64,000 nucleotides of DNA from Coriaria nepalensis (GCA_027186245.1 CP114483.1:4908001-4972000); one strand, 5' to 3'; positions 44,537 to 57,427 are shown, counted from the first letter of the stretch. A program made the numbers and translations. The notes: a model not told the origin generated them from the sequence alone.

Positions 44537-46900
44537 GATGGAACTAGATTCAGACAAGTCTTCCTGTTGTGTCCAAGACTGCCACAATTATCATACTTTT
44601 TTTTCTTTCGGGTCTGTTATCTGATCAAAGGTATATGTTTATTTATGGGTCTTCCACTCTATTTATGCGTGATGGGTGGTATAACCATAATTGACCAGAA
44701 CTCTTTCAAAAAATCTTACTCGCTAGTCGATGGTATATGATAAATTGATTCTATATATGCAACCCTCCAATTTTGAGTAGAATAGTATGGTAAACATAAT
44801 GAGTACACACTCATACATTTAGACCATGTAACTACTACAACATGCATGCACAAAATTGATCTAAGTCAAACACTCTACATGTGCAACTATTTTCCTTTAA
44901 GTAGACAACAACACTAGTATCACTTTGTATCACTTCATACATATAACCCTCAAGCATCATTGTCAATGATGTGACATATCTTTTTCTAAGCAATTCAACT
45001 ATCTTAGAAGTGCATTGCTCGATATGTCGGCTGGCTTCATTTCTTCTAGCATTGAATTAAGTTGTCATCATTTTCCAAATACTATTGAGCAAGGCTACAA
45101 GTGGATATTCATGTGCATGCTTTAACACAAAGTTATGCAATTCAAAATTATTATTTTTATCATGATGTTGTATCTAAGACTCTGAAAATGAGCTCTTTAT
45201 TAGTGTTCTAAACTAATATCTTTCAGGTATGTTACCACACCAGGATGTGATGCTATGATCCCATCAAAGTATTTGTTGAATCCTTATAGCTTATATACTT
45301 CGACTGTTGTCTTGTATAGAGAGACCATTCCACCACTTCTGAATCTCAAATTGATATTTTATCCAATATGCCAAATACATGTACCATGTTTTAAATTCGG
45401 GTAAATACTTTGTATAACATTTTTGATACTCTATGATCATTTTTAAAAAACACTAAATTGACAGCATCAAATATCTTTTCTTGAAACCTAATCAAAAATT
45501 AAGTTCAAATGCCTGGTTCTCCGAGTTAACTATAGTCTATGCTATCAGATAAAGTTGATTGTTACCATCTTATGTGGTTACGATTAGAAGCGTGCCATTG
45601 TATTTACACTTAAAAAAGGTCATATCGATATAAATAATTTTTCTCATTAGCCGAAATCCTTTAATTGAAGCCATAAAAGCCATGAAATAATAAACAAATC
45701 TTCATTCTCTATCCGTCAAAAGTGCAGTTACAGTATTCAGATTTACCACTTTCATCACGGTGGAGTAACATGTCAACCTTGCATAACTCTCCTCAGTCGT
45801 ATTCTGAACTAGATCACATGCAATATACCTTACTTTCCATGTCTTCCAGTAAGTAATATTTACCTTGAGATCATCACTGTGCTATATTTGTAATCATTGT
45901 TGGGTTAGGATACTTCGTTGCTCCTACTAAAACTATTCATCAAATGTGTTCCAATTACCAATTTGGATGTTTGCCAATGTTTGTCATGCAAGTAATCCAA
46001 GTTACATTTGTGTTGATCTTTATAAGTTTGAATTTCGAAAAATGAACAATATTTGTTTCTCACAACACTGAGCATCCTCTTACAATTTGGGTTTACATAA
46101 CTGATAACATATATAGTATTACTCGATTTCTTCACATTGAATTCAAAATTCTATCGAATTGCATGCAAATGTAGACTTATCTTTCGCTCATTCTTCGACT
46201 TAGCGATCTGAGTGTGATAAAACTCATCTTCGCTTGATTGGGAAGAAGCAATCGGGAGTAAATTGCTTCCAATGCCGAAAAAATTAGTACTCGATACCTC
46301 GGGCTAAGTAGTAATAGAAAAAATATTAACATACTCATCATCGCTCTCGACTTCAATTTCATTTTCCGGTTGTGGTAAAACATGTGGTGTCAAGTTAGGA
46401 ACCGATACAGATTTTTATCTTCTTGAGCAGATAAAATATCAAGTATATTAAAGGTAAGTACTATTCTCTCAAAGCAGTCATATTGGAATAAATGATTACA
46501 ACATTGTTTCTCATCCTCCTGCATTTTGATATAATTTTCATTTTGATCATTATCAACATCGAGTACTTAATGTCACTCTAAAACATGAATACTACTTATC
46601 CCCTTGGAAATCAATGTCACATGCAGTGGAGATTGATTTACTACTAAATATGTATAGACTAAAAGTGGCTTCATATCTGCATCATTTTCTATAAATAATA
46701 GATGAGTAATCGATGAGAATGACAACTTGTATTCTATTATTATACCAAATTCATTAGGATTAATGTGAATAATATTGTAGACGACCTGTAACAACTTATT
46801 GAAACTAACACTTATTTCAACCGCAATACCCTTTCATCATTGTGAGCTTTTTGAAACTCAAGATTTCGATGATTTTGAGGTCTCATCATCATCATTCCAT
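44537..46900 (-). pseudogene. MuDR/MULE-type transposase, decayed
   Basis: Minus-strand Mutator-like transposase. From the N-terminal side: an acidic lead with SIVLALYAIKNNF-like remains, then the MuDR DNA-binding domain (46140-45900: VKKSSNTIYVISYVNPNCKR, FFEIQTYKDQHKCNLDY, KLVIGTHL). A transposase core region with FMAFMASIKGFRLMRKII (about 45700-45600) follows, then remains of the SWIM region and at the C-terminal end a CCHC knuckle NCGSLGHNRKTC (about 44605-44560). Many stops and frame changes, so not functional. It lies convergent to the DUF1985 gene, an arrangement known in some plant MULEs. Confidence 0.75.
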
Positions 46901-47283
46901 TTTCCATCGAATGATATAACTATGAATACATATGACATTATTCTTGAAAAATAAATAATTTGATAATAATATCTTCACCTAAAATAATTATAATTCTCAT
47001 AAAATATAAATATAATATTTTAGACCAATTAAATCTGGATCGAAATTTCAATACAAATTTTTAGACCATTGATAGTTAGTCTGAAATTTTGGTCCAAAAT
47101 TTTCAAGATTTTGGATCGTAAGTAATAGCGGTCTGTTTCAGATCTCTTTCGAATGGAGGAAAAATGAGCATATTACCATAACGTTTTGAGATTAAAAGAC
47201 CAAAATTTAGAGAACAAATACAATATGCGTATAGCCGTTATAGAAAAAATAAAAATAGATAGAAAAAGAAAACATATACTTTT

Positions 47284-48486
47284 AAAATCTTAATTTTTTT
47301 ATGAGCAGGAATACTTCTCCTCCAACAAAGGATAATCAAAGTATAAATCCACCTTCTCCGGATGGAGCAAAAATTGAAATAATAAAAATAAATCGGAGTA
47401 AGACTAATTTTTTCAGTTGCAAGAAGTATGTCATTTTTTTAAACATTAAAAGCTGCATGCAAAAAGGAGAGAAAGAAATAGTAGTAAAAAAGAAAAAGGA
47501 GAGAGTATAAGTATAATTTTATTATTTATTTATTTATTACAAAAATAATTAACGTCAATCATCTAAAGATCTCTAATTAATAAAGATTCGAATCTTAAAT
47601 AAATATATAAAAGGTTGAATCACTTTTATATATGTGTACATATCTCTCATTTAAAAGTCTGCAACTTTTTGTCAAACGTTAGTAACACAAAAAGAGATAT
47701 ATGTATATCTCATTTATTAGTTTGACTTTGTCAAACGCGAAGGTTGCAGACTTTTACGTTTGAATTGTTTCATTATAATCCTTCCTCCATCAAATAGTTG
47801 TTAGTGGAAATCAATGGTGCGAGGGATCAGCAAAGAAGAGGGAGTCGATCCCTTAGTGATTCGGTAGAGATTTTTTCCCCCTCCAACTTCGTTCTTCTCA
47901 GCCTGTAAATAGTAGAGGTTGATTGGGGTTTGAGACATAACAAAAAATGATCACTTACTCTCATCTCCTCTCAAAAATCTCTTCTATTTCATTTTGTCAA
48001 TGTTGTTTTTTGAGAATTTTGGAGCACCACTCTAGGGGTTCGCCTTGGATCCGGCAGTTCACGTGTAATCTATAGGAAAATCTTAATTTTTGAAAACGGG
48101 GAGTTGACGTTCATTAACTCGGAACACTAAGAAAATCGTTCCGAAAGGGGAGCATATTAGATTTAAATACAAAAAAATTTTCTATTTGAATATTGCTAAT
48201 TTTTGAGTTCTAATCGCTTTGTTTAGTACGAGATTTATCTTAATTTTATTCAGGTTGTTTAAGATATTGCTTGAGGTAGAACTTGATAATAGAACTACTG
48301 TCCAGAATCTTTGAAGCGATAAATTAGTAACTTTAAAGCTGTTGTAAGTATTGGGTAATTGATCTAAGATAATATCAATTTTTGGGATCATTTTCTACAA
48401 TATCTTGTTTTAATTAGTGACTATATATTAGGTGATTATTGGTGATTGGCTATTGTTATTATAGACTTTTTGTTACTTCTTAACAG
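47284..48486. other. Right part of the transposon-filled intron
   Basis: No gene confirmed. An open frame at 47301-47510 begins plausibly but has no motif. The part at 47850-48170 looks like an LTR end (GTAAATAGTAGAGGTTGATT, then GGATCCGGCAGTTCACGTG). A foldback element lies at 47650-47757. Confidence 0.4.
47650..47757. mobile_element. Foldback (MITE-like) element of about 108 bp
   Basis: AAAAGTCTGCAAC at 47652 pairs with GTTGCAGACTTTT ending near 47757, and GTCAAAC pairs with GTTTGAC further in. The loop has AGATATATGTATATCT. The size and structure fit a small inverted-repeat transposon. No certain target duplication. Confidence 0.6.
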
Positions 48487-48800
48487 CATGCTTGTCCTAG
48501 ATGCATATTCGAGATATTGCTCACTCCATTGCTACAAAGTTAGTTTGAAACAAACTCATTCAAATCTCATTTGAACTTTATATTAGTATGAACCTGATTG
48601 AATTTTTTTTTGTTTTTTGGGTGTGGTAGTCTCGTAGTCTTCGTTGCACTGAATCATTCATGAGGGAAAATGTCATGGAGGAGCTTCGGCAAGTGCAGCC
48701 GAATGATGAGACTAGACATAAGATGCTAAGCATATTGAAAAGGTATATCATTATGAGGAGGAAATAGAAAATTCAGATGAGAATAAGGATTAGAATGAAA

Positions 48801-49364
48801 AAATGATGTGATTGATATCTTTGACTTTCTCTAAAATGTACTTTCATATTGATTGTTGTGTATCATTTTCGTTCTTATTCATACTATATCTAGAAAATTT
48901 TCATGTTTGAAACAAATCATCCTCTTGGCTCTGAATATTTGTTGCCTTATCCTAATAGAGTCGTCCTTTAGTACATGTCCATTTTGTTATTTGGACTAAA
49001 ATCTTCTATTAATCTTTTTGGAGATTCAACACCCTCCCTTCTCTCATATTTTGATTCAGTAGTCCATAGATCCGGTTTCCCGTTTCCACTTTCCACCTTC
49101 ATTTCTTGCCTAAGTTTCCTTTCTTACTACCCCATAAAGATATGTTTTCTTGCATATTCTTTTTGGTAGAGTGATCAGGCTCCATTTAATAATCATGTCA
49201 TGTCTCAGTTTGGTATACTTGGATTTGGACCCACAAAATCTCAGTTTGGGTAAAATATTCTAGATTCTAATTAGACTCACAAAAGCTTACTTGGATTCCT
49301 TTGCACCCGAATTCCATTTAACTACTTCTCCATAAATATATAATTCAGATTTGTCTGAAATTGA
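48801..49364. other. Stretch between the HIT-finger remnant and gypsy element 2
   Basis: No gene supported. An open frame at 48975-49169 is Ser/Phe-rich with no motif. Gypsy coding similarity starts at its right edge. Confidence 0.35.
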
Positions 49365-51954
49365 CCTGAATGAATCGGGTATTTAAAGACTACCTGAATA
49401 AATTTGTCGTTGTCTTCATAAAAGATATTATGGTATACTCAAAATTTGAGGAAGAGCATGTGAAACATCTAAAAGTGATTTTGTAAATCTTAAAAGATCA
49501 TCAACTCTACGCTAAATTTAAGAAGTGTAAATTTATGCTAGATCAAGTTGGTTTTCTTAGACATGTCATATCTAAGGATGGTATTTCCGTGGACCCATCT
49601 AAAACTGAAGCAGTAAGCAAGTAGCCCAAATCTAAGAATGCTTCCGAAATATGAATTTTTTTAGGATTAGCCATATATTATAGGCATTTTGTAGAAGAGT
49701 TTTCCAGAATCGCCACACCACTCACTAGGCTTACTCGGAAGAACTAGAAGTTTAAATGGACCGTAACAACTGAGAAAAGCTTTCAAGATTTGAAGGAAAA
49801 ATTAACGAGTGCACCTATTTTTACCATCCTATAAGGTGAGAATAGATTCGTAATATATACTGATACATCTAAATTGGAGTTAGGAGCAGTATTGATGCAA
49901 AATGGGAAAGTAATCACATATGCTTCATGACAGCTTAAGGATTACGAAAAGAACTGCCCAACCTATGACTTAGAACTAGTTGCGGTGGTGTTTGCCCTAA
50001 AAATTTGGAGACACCTCTATAGGGTGCGGTGTGAAATTTATATCGATCATAAGAGCCTAACGTATTTCTTCACATAGAAGAAATTGAACATGAGACAAAG
50101 ATGGTGGCTAGAATTAGTCAAAAATTATGATTGTGAAATACGCTATCACCCAGGGAAGGCAAATAAAGTAGTTGACGCTTTAAGCCGAAAATCCCCAACT
50201 AGTCTCGCTGCCTTACATGCCTTACCAACGTCATTACGAAAAGAAGTACATAATGCAAAAATTAAGTTAGTGACAATACGATTTTCAACCTTAACCCTCC
50301 AACTAAGCATACTTGAGGATATCAAAGATGCAGAAGAGTTCTATGAAAGAATAAAGAAAATCAAACAAGAAATAGGAAAAGATGAGCAATCAGACTTTAA
50401 GATATCTAAGGATGGGTCCTTAATTTTAAAGGGAGGTTATGCGTTCTCACGGACGATAAAATAAGACGTCAGATCCTTATAGAAGCACATGAAACTCTAT
50501 ATTCAGTATACCTAGGGGCAACCAAGATGTACAAGGACCTAAAAGAGCACTTCTGGTAAATCGAAATGAAGAAAGATGTAGCTTAATATGTGGGGAAATA
50601 TTTGACATGCCAATGAATCAAGGCAGAACACCAACATCCTGCTGGAGAATTACAAACAATTGAGATCCCGGAATGGACGTGGGAATAACTTACTATGGAT
50701 TTTGTCATTGGACTTCCCAAAACCAAAAACGGACACAATGCAATTTGGGTAATCGTTGACAGTTAACCAAATTGGCACATTTTCTACCCATACGAAGCAC
50801 ATCCTCCCTAGAACAGTTAGCAAAGCTTTATGTGTGTGAAATTATTCGACTATATGGAGTACCATTGTCAATAATTTCAGATCGAGATGGTGTTTACGTC
50901 AAACTTTTGGAAAAGTGTATAGCGAGCAATGGGAACGAAACTAAAATTTAGCACGACCTTTCACCCCCAGACAGATGGTCAATTGGAAAGAACCATCTAG
51001 ACTTTAGAAGATATGCTATGAGCGTACGTCCTAGACTTTAAAGGTGCTTGGAATCGGTACATGCCAATGATAAAATTCTCCTACAACAATAGTTTCCAAG
51101 CAACTATTGGAATGACACCGTATGAAGCTTTATACGGATGGAAGTGCAGGTCATCAATTCATTGGTACAAAACGGGATAAGGAAACTTAGCGACTCCTGA
51201 CTTTATTGAAACCTCTACTAAAGCAATCAAGAAAATTAAACATAGAATGGAAACCGCTCTTAGTCGATAAAAGAGCTATCCAGATAAGAGGCGTAGACCT
51301 CTAGAATTCCAAGTTGGAGATATGATATTTTTAAAAATCGCACCAATGAAAGGACTGATGAGGTTTGAAAAAAAGGGAAAGTTAAGTCCAAGATATATTG
51401 GACATTTTGAAATAATAGAACGTATCGACAAAGTTGTCTACAGGCTTGCACTACCGCTAGAGATGTCCTCGATACACAAGGTGTTCCATGTATCCATAAT
51501 GAAAAAGTATGTACCTGATCCCTCGCATGTATTGGAAATTGACCCCGTTCAACTAAAAAGATCTAACATATGAAAAAAGACCAGTACAGATTCTGGATCG
51601 CAAGAAAACGAGACTTAGGAATAATGCCATACTCCTAGTGAAGGTGTTATGGCAAAGCCATAAGACAGAAGAAGCTATATGGGAAAGGGAAGATAAAATG
51701 AACGAAAAACACCCAAAACTATTTTAAACTATAGAGATGTATATGTAAAAAGGTTACAATGTACACATGTGAACGTGAAACATAATATGAATAGTCTATT
51801 TAAGGATAACAATAAGTAAGAGTAAAAGTCTATGAGTGGAAGGATGTCACTTCTAGTATTAAATAAAGGAAATACTGAATAATGCAGATGTAATTGTAAA
51901 AAACATTCGAGCCCAACGAAAATTTCGAGGACGAAATTTTATAAGGAAGGGAGA
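49365..51954 (+). pseudogene. Ty3/gypsy element 2: RT end, RNase H, integrase
   Basis: Plus-strand Ty3/gypsy pol truncated at its 5' end inside RT. RT end: [19 protein letters not shown] (the catalytic FIDDI is FIKDI), then [19 protein letters not shown]. RNase [30 protein letters not shown] and DCEIRYHPGKANKVVDALSR (to about 50190). Integrase: zinc-finger remains at 50490-50640, the core to about 51060 (with TPRQ/[11 protein letters not shown] remains) and a C-terminal part from 51290 (KLSPRYIGHFEIIERIDKVV, FHVSIMKKYVPDPSHVLE), ending EEAIWEREDKMNEKHPKLF near 51725. The order and tail suggest a Tekay/Del-like lineage. I see no clear chromodomain. Stops throughout. Confidence 0.85.
51942..51954 (+). 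promoter_or_regulatory. Polypurine tract of gypsy element 2
   Basis: AAGGAAGGGAGAA just before TGTAATCGCCC, after a CGAGGACGAAATTTTA block that plant gypsy elements of this kind carry ahead of the 3' LTR. Confidence 0.75.
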
Positions 51955-54900
51955 ATGTAATCGCCCAATATTTCTAGACTAGACATAATAGTAGGAAAAT
52001 AAATTTAAAGCGGACTTATTAGTAAATTATAATTCCCACATATATAAAATTTTAATGATCAAAATAGTAGGAGATCTTTTAATAATTTTAAGACTTAATA
52101 TGGGCTTAAGTTTAATTATTATTATTAATAATAATAATAAAACAATGAAGCTCCACGTTAATGCCCATTTGGCAACCCTTAAGTTAGCTAAATCATCATC
52201 TTTCGTTAATCATCAAATGGAAAGATGAGTCAATAAGACACATGTCACAATCTAAACCTTCAATTAACAATATAAATACCCCTTTAGCCAAAGAGAAAAT
52301 CGGTAAGAAAGGAAAAGGAACCATGAAGGAAAGAAAGAGAAGAGAGGGAAAGAAAGAGGGAGAGGGAAAGAAAGAAGAGAGGGAAAGAAAAAGCAGAAAG
52401 ACGGAGAGGGAAAGAAAAATAGAGAAAGGGAAGAAGAAAGGGAGAAAGAAGGAAAAATGAGATTAAGGTCTACAACCTTTCGTTACAAAGCTGTAAGTAT
52501 AGCCTCACTATAACACAAGGATATGATGTTGTTTGTTTGTTGTTGTGGTTATTTAAAATAATTATATTAAGTGAGGATATTAAATATCTGTAAGTATAGT
52601 CTCACTACAACATAGAGATATTGTTTAATTATTTGTTTTTATGATACTAATGTCAATGTTAATGTTAAGCTTATGATTGTTATACAGTATGTTAAGTACA
52701 ATTGAAATACTATGATTACCATGCTAGAAATAAGAATCATAACTAGTATTAACATAATATAGGATGATGAGTTAAAGATTATACAAACTTTGAATATCCT
52801 ACGATTAATTGCATATATTCATATTTCCAGAAGTTAATGTTATGCTAATATAAATAAGAAGTATAAGCATGCCCATGCATGACATTAAAGTGAGGTGTTG
52901 TTGGGTTAAAAGAAGGATCGCTTGTCGATCATAAATGACTCCAAATGATGTTAAAGAAAAGGTCATAAGCGGATCGTTGCAACGGTCATAAGCGGACCGC
53001 TGATTAGATATCGTTGCAACATGTACATATAAGATTCGATCTCTGTAAGCAATGAGTTTGAAAAAAATCCACACTTCCTTAGACAAACTTATGTATATGT
53101 ACATATATATATATTCGAATAAAGAATAAAGTTAATTAAAACATTTTGGGATTAATTCCGTATGATAACGACTTCCGCGATATTTTCAAATCATTACGTT
53201 ATTTCCTTAAAACTGCTTTTAAAAGTAAAGTTTATTATTGAAATAGAGAAAGGTAATGACCCCCTACTAGTTGTGCATGTTTCCGTCTAAAATATTCAAT
53301 AGAATAAACATGTTGAATCTTCCTTGGAGGGTGGGTGTCTTGAATCTTCCTTAGAATCGAATTGAAAAGAAGAATTATAGTAGTTTACTCATCACATTAA
53401 GGTAACCCTTTAACCTAAACTTGAAATTTAAAATCATGGGATTTATTGTCCTTTCTGTAAAGAGATTATATATATAATGTATAACTATTATATGATCGAT
53501 CTTGGTTATGGAATTATACTATGATTAGGTTAAGATCTAAAAATTTTAAATTACTATTTCTACTAATTAAGACAACAGTCTTAATTTGATGTTTTAATCT
53601 TGTTCTTGGATATTCTTAAACCATATATGTTTTTCTAACAAAATCTTGAATCAATATATTTTTAGAAACAACAAAAAATGGGGTTGTTGTTCATGACCGA
53701 TACCCCTAGCTTGGAGTAAAGGCGGCGCTGCTGCCGAATAGCAGCGTGCGCTGCTACAAGGCAACTATACACCAATTGTTATTGGGTAGCAGCGCGCGAC
53801 AGCTAGGCATTAGTGCATGCCATTTTTTGTTGTGGAAACCTTAATTCGATTATGTCATTTTTTGGATGCTTTCCCAAAGCTTGGTAGAATCTAATTTTTA
53901 TTTAATTAAATTAAAATATGATTTTGATTATATAATTCATGATTGGATTATGTGTTTGATGTATTATTGTATCAAACAAAATCAATTAAATTGCATTCGA
54001 TAGTTTATGGTGAACTGAATATGATTGAAAATTTTATTTTGGCATGTTTCCTAAGTTTAGATGTGTATCTAAAATAAGAAAATTTTCAAAATGACATTTA
54101 TTGTTTTGGGAACGATCCTATTAGGAAACTTTTCAAATACAAAAAGTTGATATTTTTGGTAAGTATCCTTAAGGAGTTAAGAATGATTATTTTAATTATT
54201 TGCTTCTTGTTGAAAGAATTAAATATACAAAAAGGACTAAACAATAATATATTAGATCTAATAACTTGTTTGAAATCTATGTTCATAGCACTGTAATGCA
54301 TTAAAACATGAAACAATAATAATGAATGAATGATTAAAATTGTTTTAACATGATCATGCATTAAATGTATATAATTTAAGTTATTAAATGTATATAATTT
54401 AAGTTATTAAATATACATACATCTTACATGTATATATATATACATAGTTAAATATATTATCGCATCATATTTAAGGACTATGAGATAATGCCTGATATAT
54501 GTATGTTTATTTATGATGTGATTGTAAATTAAATCATTCCTATGATACTATTGAGTTGTAATTAGTCATGAAATCATTTCATGGCTTACTTTCCAAACAT
54601 TATAATATATGTGATATTTGCATTAAATATAAGTCAGCTACAAATACGTGAGACTTATATTTGGTGTAAGTATGCATATATATTATTTTAGCATGAGATG
54701 CGTGACTGAACAATGATGTCATTCTAGGCGTGGACATGAACACATGCACGTACTAGTTTAACACTTTACATTTCACAAGAATATTTGAGTTAAGCTCAAT
54801 TAAGAAAATATGATTGGCTACAAACACGTGGAATTATGTTTTCTTATAAGTAAGATAAATGAGTTACATGAGATATAATTGCAATGAAGTTTGCTACCTT

Positions 54901-55138
54901 CCATGTTTATTATGATTAGCTATGGACAGGTGGGAGTTGTAATATTCGATGGTTGGATCCTTTTCCTATTTAAAAATTTTTTTTCTCTCATTTTATATTA
55001 AGAAGGTGAGTATAATTTTGTAACAAACTAGTGGAAGATACCGAAAATGTTATATGACTTATAAAATTTTTGGTTGCTAATATTATATATATAAATGCTT
55101 ATGTTGGTGTGTTTTATTTTTATGTGCTTTGTAGTTTG
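51955..55138 (+). repeat. 3' LTR of gypsy element 2 and following AT-rich DNA
   Basis: The LTR starts TGTAATCGCCC at 51955. A very purine-rich leader-like patch (52290-52460, GAAAGAAAGAG units) and a near-repeat CTGTAAGTATAG(C/T)CTCACTA (about 52491 and 52590) follow. The LTR end was not found. The TCGTGACA-type end is absent before the next element, so the LTR may be long, truncated or disrupted. Further right, imperfect repeats of GCTACAAA(T/C)ACGTG recur at about 54638 and 54818. No gene in this 3.2 kb. Confidence 0.5.
53668..53833. mobile_element. CACTA-like MITE with GC-rich core
   Basis: Inverted termini ACAACAAAAAATGG (53668-53681) and CCATTTTTTGTTGT (53820-53833) resemble the CACTACAACAAAA ends of plant CACTA elements with the first bases decayed. 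CTAGCT near both ends extends the pairing. The core is GC-rich against its surroundings and includes the near-palindrome AGCAGCGTGCGCTGCT and a second AGCAGCGCGCG. No coding. Confidence 0.65.
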
Positions 55139-57425
55139 CACTATCTAATAAATTGAAATTGATTCTTCAGCAAAATAAGTTGGTTGGAACTAATTTTAGG
55201 GATTGTATAGAAATCTGAGAATCATTTTCTTATATAAGCGTTTGTCTAACTGTCTGAATTAGTTAGTCATACATGTCCTGCCTGAGGGATCAAATGAAAA
55301 AAAAATGGATGCATAGAGTAAGTGGCTAAAATGAGAAAATGAGGTGAAATGCATCATGCTTGAATGGATCAATAATGAGCTCGAAAAGCCTTATGAGAGA
55401 TTTCGTGTTGTCGGGATTATCGATAACCTGGAAGTTGTTTATGATGAAGATACTCGAAATGAAAATTATGAGATATCTAATGCATTATTTTAGGTAAAGA
55501 TGACTAAGGGAACCTCTGTTAGTGAACATGTGTTGAAGATGATTTTCTATATTGAGCAACTTGAAAATTTAGGCTTAGTAATGGATTCTAAGTTAATTAA
55601 TGATTTGGTATTGCAATCACTTACTAATTCATTTGCTCTGTTTGTGCTTAATTTCTATATAAATAAAATGGAAGCTGAGCTATATGATTTTCATAAGATG
55701 TTACAAACGGTCGAAAAATCCATCAAAAAGGATAATCATGTGATGCTCATGGGGAATTCTTCCGGAAGGAAGAACAATTCCAAGTTTAAGAAGCACGGCA
55801 AGAAGAGGGTTCCCAAAGTAAGGAAGGATGGTGGAAAGACAAAGAAAAGTAAAGATGAAAAATATTTCTATTGTGGAGAATCTGGATATTGGAAGACGAA
55901 TTGCAAAGAGTATCTTACAAGTCTAAAAAAGCATAGTGATGTTACTTCAAGTGTGTTCATGATTGAGGTTAATCTTTCTTGTAATTATTTTTCTACTTGG
56001 ATATTAGATACTAGTTGTGGTTCTCATTTGTTATAGTGTGCAAAATCTAAGAAATTGACGGCTCTTGAAAAAAGGAGAAGTCAACATTCGTGCTGAAGAT
56101 GGAGTAAAAGTTGTTGCTTTAGCTATAGGCACTTATAATTTGGTTTTTCCCTTAGGCTTAGTTTTAAATTTGAGACATTATTATTTTACACCAAATTTAA
56201 TAAGGAATATTGTTTATGTTTCTAGACTTAATGAAGAGAGGTTTGCCTTTTCCATCAAGGATAATAATGATAGAGATGTCTTGAATTTATACAATGAAAC
56301 TCACCTCAATATTGACATTGTCGATTAGGTCATGCCAACAAAATAAGGATTTAAAATTTGCATAAATATGGATACTTGGATCCATTTGATTTAGAATTGA
56401 TACCAACTTGCATAAAGATGTATAAATCTCCTTTTAATGGAATTGGAGAATAACAAACAGAGTTGTTGGGCCTAGTACATACTGATGTATGTAGGCCTAT
56501 GTCAACTCACTCAAGAGGTGGGTTTATGTACTTCACTACATTCACCGATGATTTCTTTAAATTTGGACATATTTATCTTATGAAGAATAAATCCGAATCA
56601 TTTGAGAAATTCAAAGAATATAAGAATGAAGTAAAAAAAAACAACAATAAGGCAAAAGTACTAATATACTTCGATCATATCGAGGTAGTGAATACTTAAG
56701 TTTTGAGTTTCTTAACTACTTGAAAGATAATATAACCTCACAATGAACCCCTCCTAGAATGTCACAATTGAATGAGGTGTCTGAAAGGAGAAATCGAACC
56801 CTTTTGGAGATAATTCAGTCCATGATGAGTTTTATCGATCTACCTCATTCTAAGAATATGCTCTAGAAACCTCCGTTTATATCATAAACATGATTCCTTC
56901 TAAATCTATTTCTTCGACACCATATAAGATATGGAAAGGCAAAAAGATAAGATTTAAACATATTCATGTATAAGGCTGCCATGCCTATGTTAAGAAGCAA
57001 AAAGTATAAGAGTTAGAGGCTAGGTCTTAAAACTCTTATTTTATGGGATATTCAGAGGAAACTTCTATCATCCCACTAAACATAAAGTGTTTTCCAAGTA
57101 CGCCATATTCTTAGAGAAGGAATTCGTTTATGAAAAGAATAGTGAGAGTAATATTGAACTTGATGAACCAAACATCATGTTACCTCATAGCTTTCGACTA
57201 AGGTACTTCTAAATGAGGACTACCTTTGAGTACACATCAAGTTCATGGATCTAATATAATGACTAGTGGGCTAGAGAGTTATGGATTACTAGTAGAAAAT
57301 CTTAAGAGCCGATCATAGATGATGATCCTACAACTTATTCTGAGACAATTAATGGCTCAGATTCTGACAGATGGCTAGAAGCCATGAAATCGCCATGGTA
57401 TCTTGTGTGGTAGGTTTCATGCTTT
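55139..57425 (+). pseudogene. Copia element: gag, protease, integrase, start of RT
   Basis: Plus-strand Ty1/Copia remnant. Gag (about 55150-55960): QNKLVGTNFRDW-like start, EHVLKMIFYIEQLENLGL and LVLQSLTNSFALFVLNFYIN. A zinc knuckle follows as YFYCGESGYWKTNCKEYL (55861-55914). Protease: WILDTSCGSHLL (about 56000-56035), with the aspartate kept but the following residues changed from DTGC to DTSC. Gag-preintegrase: RLGHANKIRI and LHKYGYLDPFDLE. Integrase: LLGLVHTDVCRPMSTHSRGG, FTTFTDDFFKFGHIYLMKNK and EKFKEYKNEV, running with shifts to about 57180. The start of RT, ETINGSDSDRWLEAMKS, is near 57340-57390, where coding similarity ends. Several stops. Confidence 0.85.
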
Positions 57426-57427
57426 GA

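Larger units (their letters stand above)
39054..48800 (+). pseudogene. HIT-zinc-finger (ZNHIT2-like) gene, split by transposons
   Basis: Remnant of a plant HIT-type zinc-finger protein, a family linked to assembly of R2TP/snoRNP complexes. Exon 1 (39054-39136 or slightly longer) reads MAETILTPGDSSSSS..ASFRIICHV, the lead into the finger, then loses frame. FFSY-like codons remain where a QKQFSQY-type segment is expected. Exon 2 (48487-48539) reads ACPRC and, after a one-base shift, SRYCSLHCYK. Exon 3 (from 48630) reads LRCTESFMRENVMEELRQVQ, then ETRHKML..ILKR, and then shifts frame and stops. The DLSAEEKK-type downstream part is missing. About 9.3 kb separate exons 1 and 2, filled by a DUF1985 gene, a Copia remnant and a MuDR-type transposase. 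The combined damage makes it a pseudogene. Confidence 0.75.

Noticed and set aside
52242..52460. Lys/Glu/Arg-rich frame
   Set aside because: Encoded by a simple GAAA/GAGA purine-rich patch of an LTR. No sign of a gene.
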